A stretch of DNA of 5,914 nt, from positions 1 through 5,914 of the forward strand of contig CBFIHR010000139.1 of NCBI GenBank assembly GCA_965662365.1. Reading direction: 5' to 3'. The notes under the pieces are model-generated. The model was given only the letters and a program-made list of their open reading frames with translations. It searched no databases and had not been told where the DNA came from. Shown here piece by piece: positions 5,602 through 5,914 of the stretch (position 1 is its first letter; every line of letters begins with the position of its first letter). The translations under genes were made by a program, and so were the position numbers. The DNA comes from CAWVWD01 sp965662365 (GTDB lineage Bacteria > Bacteroidota > Bacteroidia > Chitinophagales > Saprospiraceae).

Positions 5602-5914
5602 TTAAAAAGAATAAACTGCTCCAATACTTGGAATAATTGGTAACTGATTGACTCTTTCGTATTCTATACGATCGAAATAGAAGATGTTTTCACGGTTATA
5701 CATATTTGTGATACTTCCTGTAACTTCTAATTGACTGCTACTACCAAATTCATAAATATACTTGATAGATGCATCTAAACGATGATAAACTGGTAAGCGG
5801 CCAGAGTTACGGTCATTAGAATAGATAATCCCCAAATCGCCATTTTCACTAATAATATCGGTATCAATGCCATCGGAGAATGGTAAGTTATTGTAAAATC
5901 CTTGTGTCAAAGTG
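5602..5914 (-). CDS. TonB-dependent outer-membrane receptor, C-terminal end (partial)
   Basis: About 104 residues are visible; the reading frame runs off the right edge of the window, so the 5' part, including any signal peptide, plug domain and most of the barrel, is missing. An in-frame TTG at 5908-5910 is an internal Leu codon, not a start. The visible part shows alternating beta-strand patterns typical of the last barrel strands. RLPVYHRLDASIKYIYEF is followed by SSSQLEVTGSITNMYNREN, and it ends in IIPSIGAVYSF with the terminal aromatic Phe that outer-membrane proteins use for insertion by the BAM machinery. The blocks RLPxYHRLD and NMYNRxN, with a terminal PSIG.YSF, are common at the ends of Bacteroidota TonB-dependent receptors. 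These import large substrates such as siderophores, vitamins or oligomers; the substrate cannot be told from this fragment. Two hairpin terminators follow the stop codon. Confidence 0.85.
   Translation of the reverse strand, partial: TLTQGFYNNLPFSDGIDTDIISENGDLGIIYSNDRNSGRLPVYHRLDASIKYIYEFGSSSQLEVTGSITNMYNRENIFYFDRIEYERVNQLPIIPSIGAVYSF

Overview
The window looks like ordinary chromosomal DNA from a Bacteroidota bacterium, possibly a Saprospiria-like marine or environmental lineage, though that finer placement is a guess. Three things support Bacteroidota. The DNA is AT-rich and the start codons lack clear Shine-Dalgarno sequences, having A-rich leaders instead. Exact matches to the Bacteroidota sigma -7 consensus TANNTTTG lie upstream of three of the genes. 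The gene content also fits: a TonB-dependent receptor C-terminus, an FKBP-type lipoprotein and an M20 dipeptidase.

Layout from left to right: a non-coding leader with a likely promoter (1-254); a plus-strand M20 zinc dipeptidase (255-1625); an unusual inverted repeat at the convergent junction (1629-1723); a minus-strand DUF1295 membrane protein (1722-2576); a terminator (2678-2728); a minus-strand DUF4332 helix-hairpin-helix protein (2751-3137); a very AT-rich intergenic region ending in a hairpin terminator (3138-3499); a minus-strand NitT/TauT-type ABC ATPase (3500-4303); a divergent intergenic region with a promoter overlapped by a perfect 9-bp dyad; a plus-strand FKBP-type lipoprotein whose real start is the ATG at 4632 (4632-5468); two terminator hairpins (5501-5589); and the 3' end of a minus-strand TonB-dependent outer-membrane receptor (5602 to the window edge).

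The genes do not form an operon. Nearly every one has its own terminator or an intergenic gap of more than 170 bases, so each is probably its own transcription unit. There is no clear shared pathway: they cover peptide breakdown in the cytosol, a membrane enzyme-like protein, a DNA/protein-binding-type helical protein, energising an importer, envelope protein folding and outer-membrane uptake. I see no tRNA, rRNA, CRISPR array, insertion sequence, phage gene or toxin-antitoxin pair, and no evidence for a new multi-gene system. The points most worth a second look are the inverted repeat at 1629-1723, the dyad over the FKBP promoter together with the start-codon correction, and the orphan ABC ATPase.
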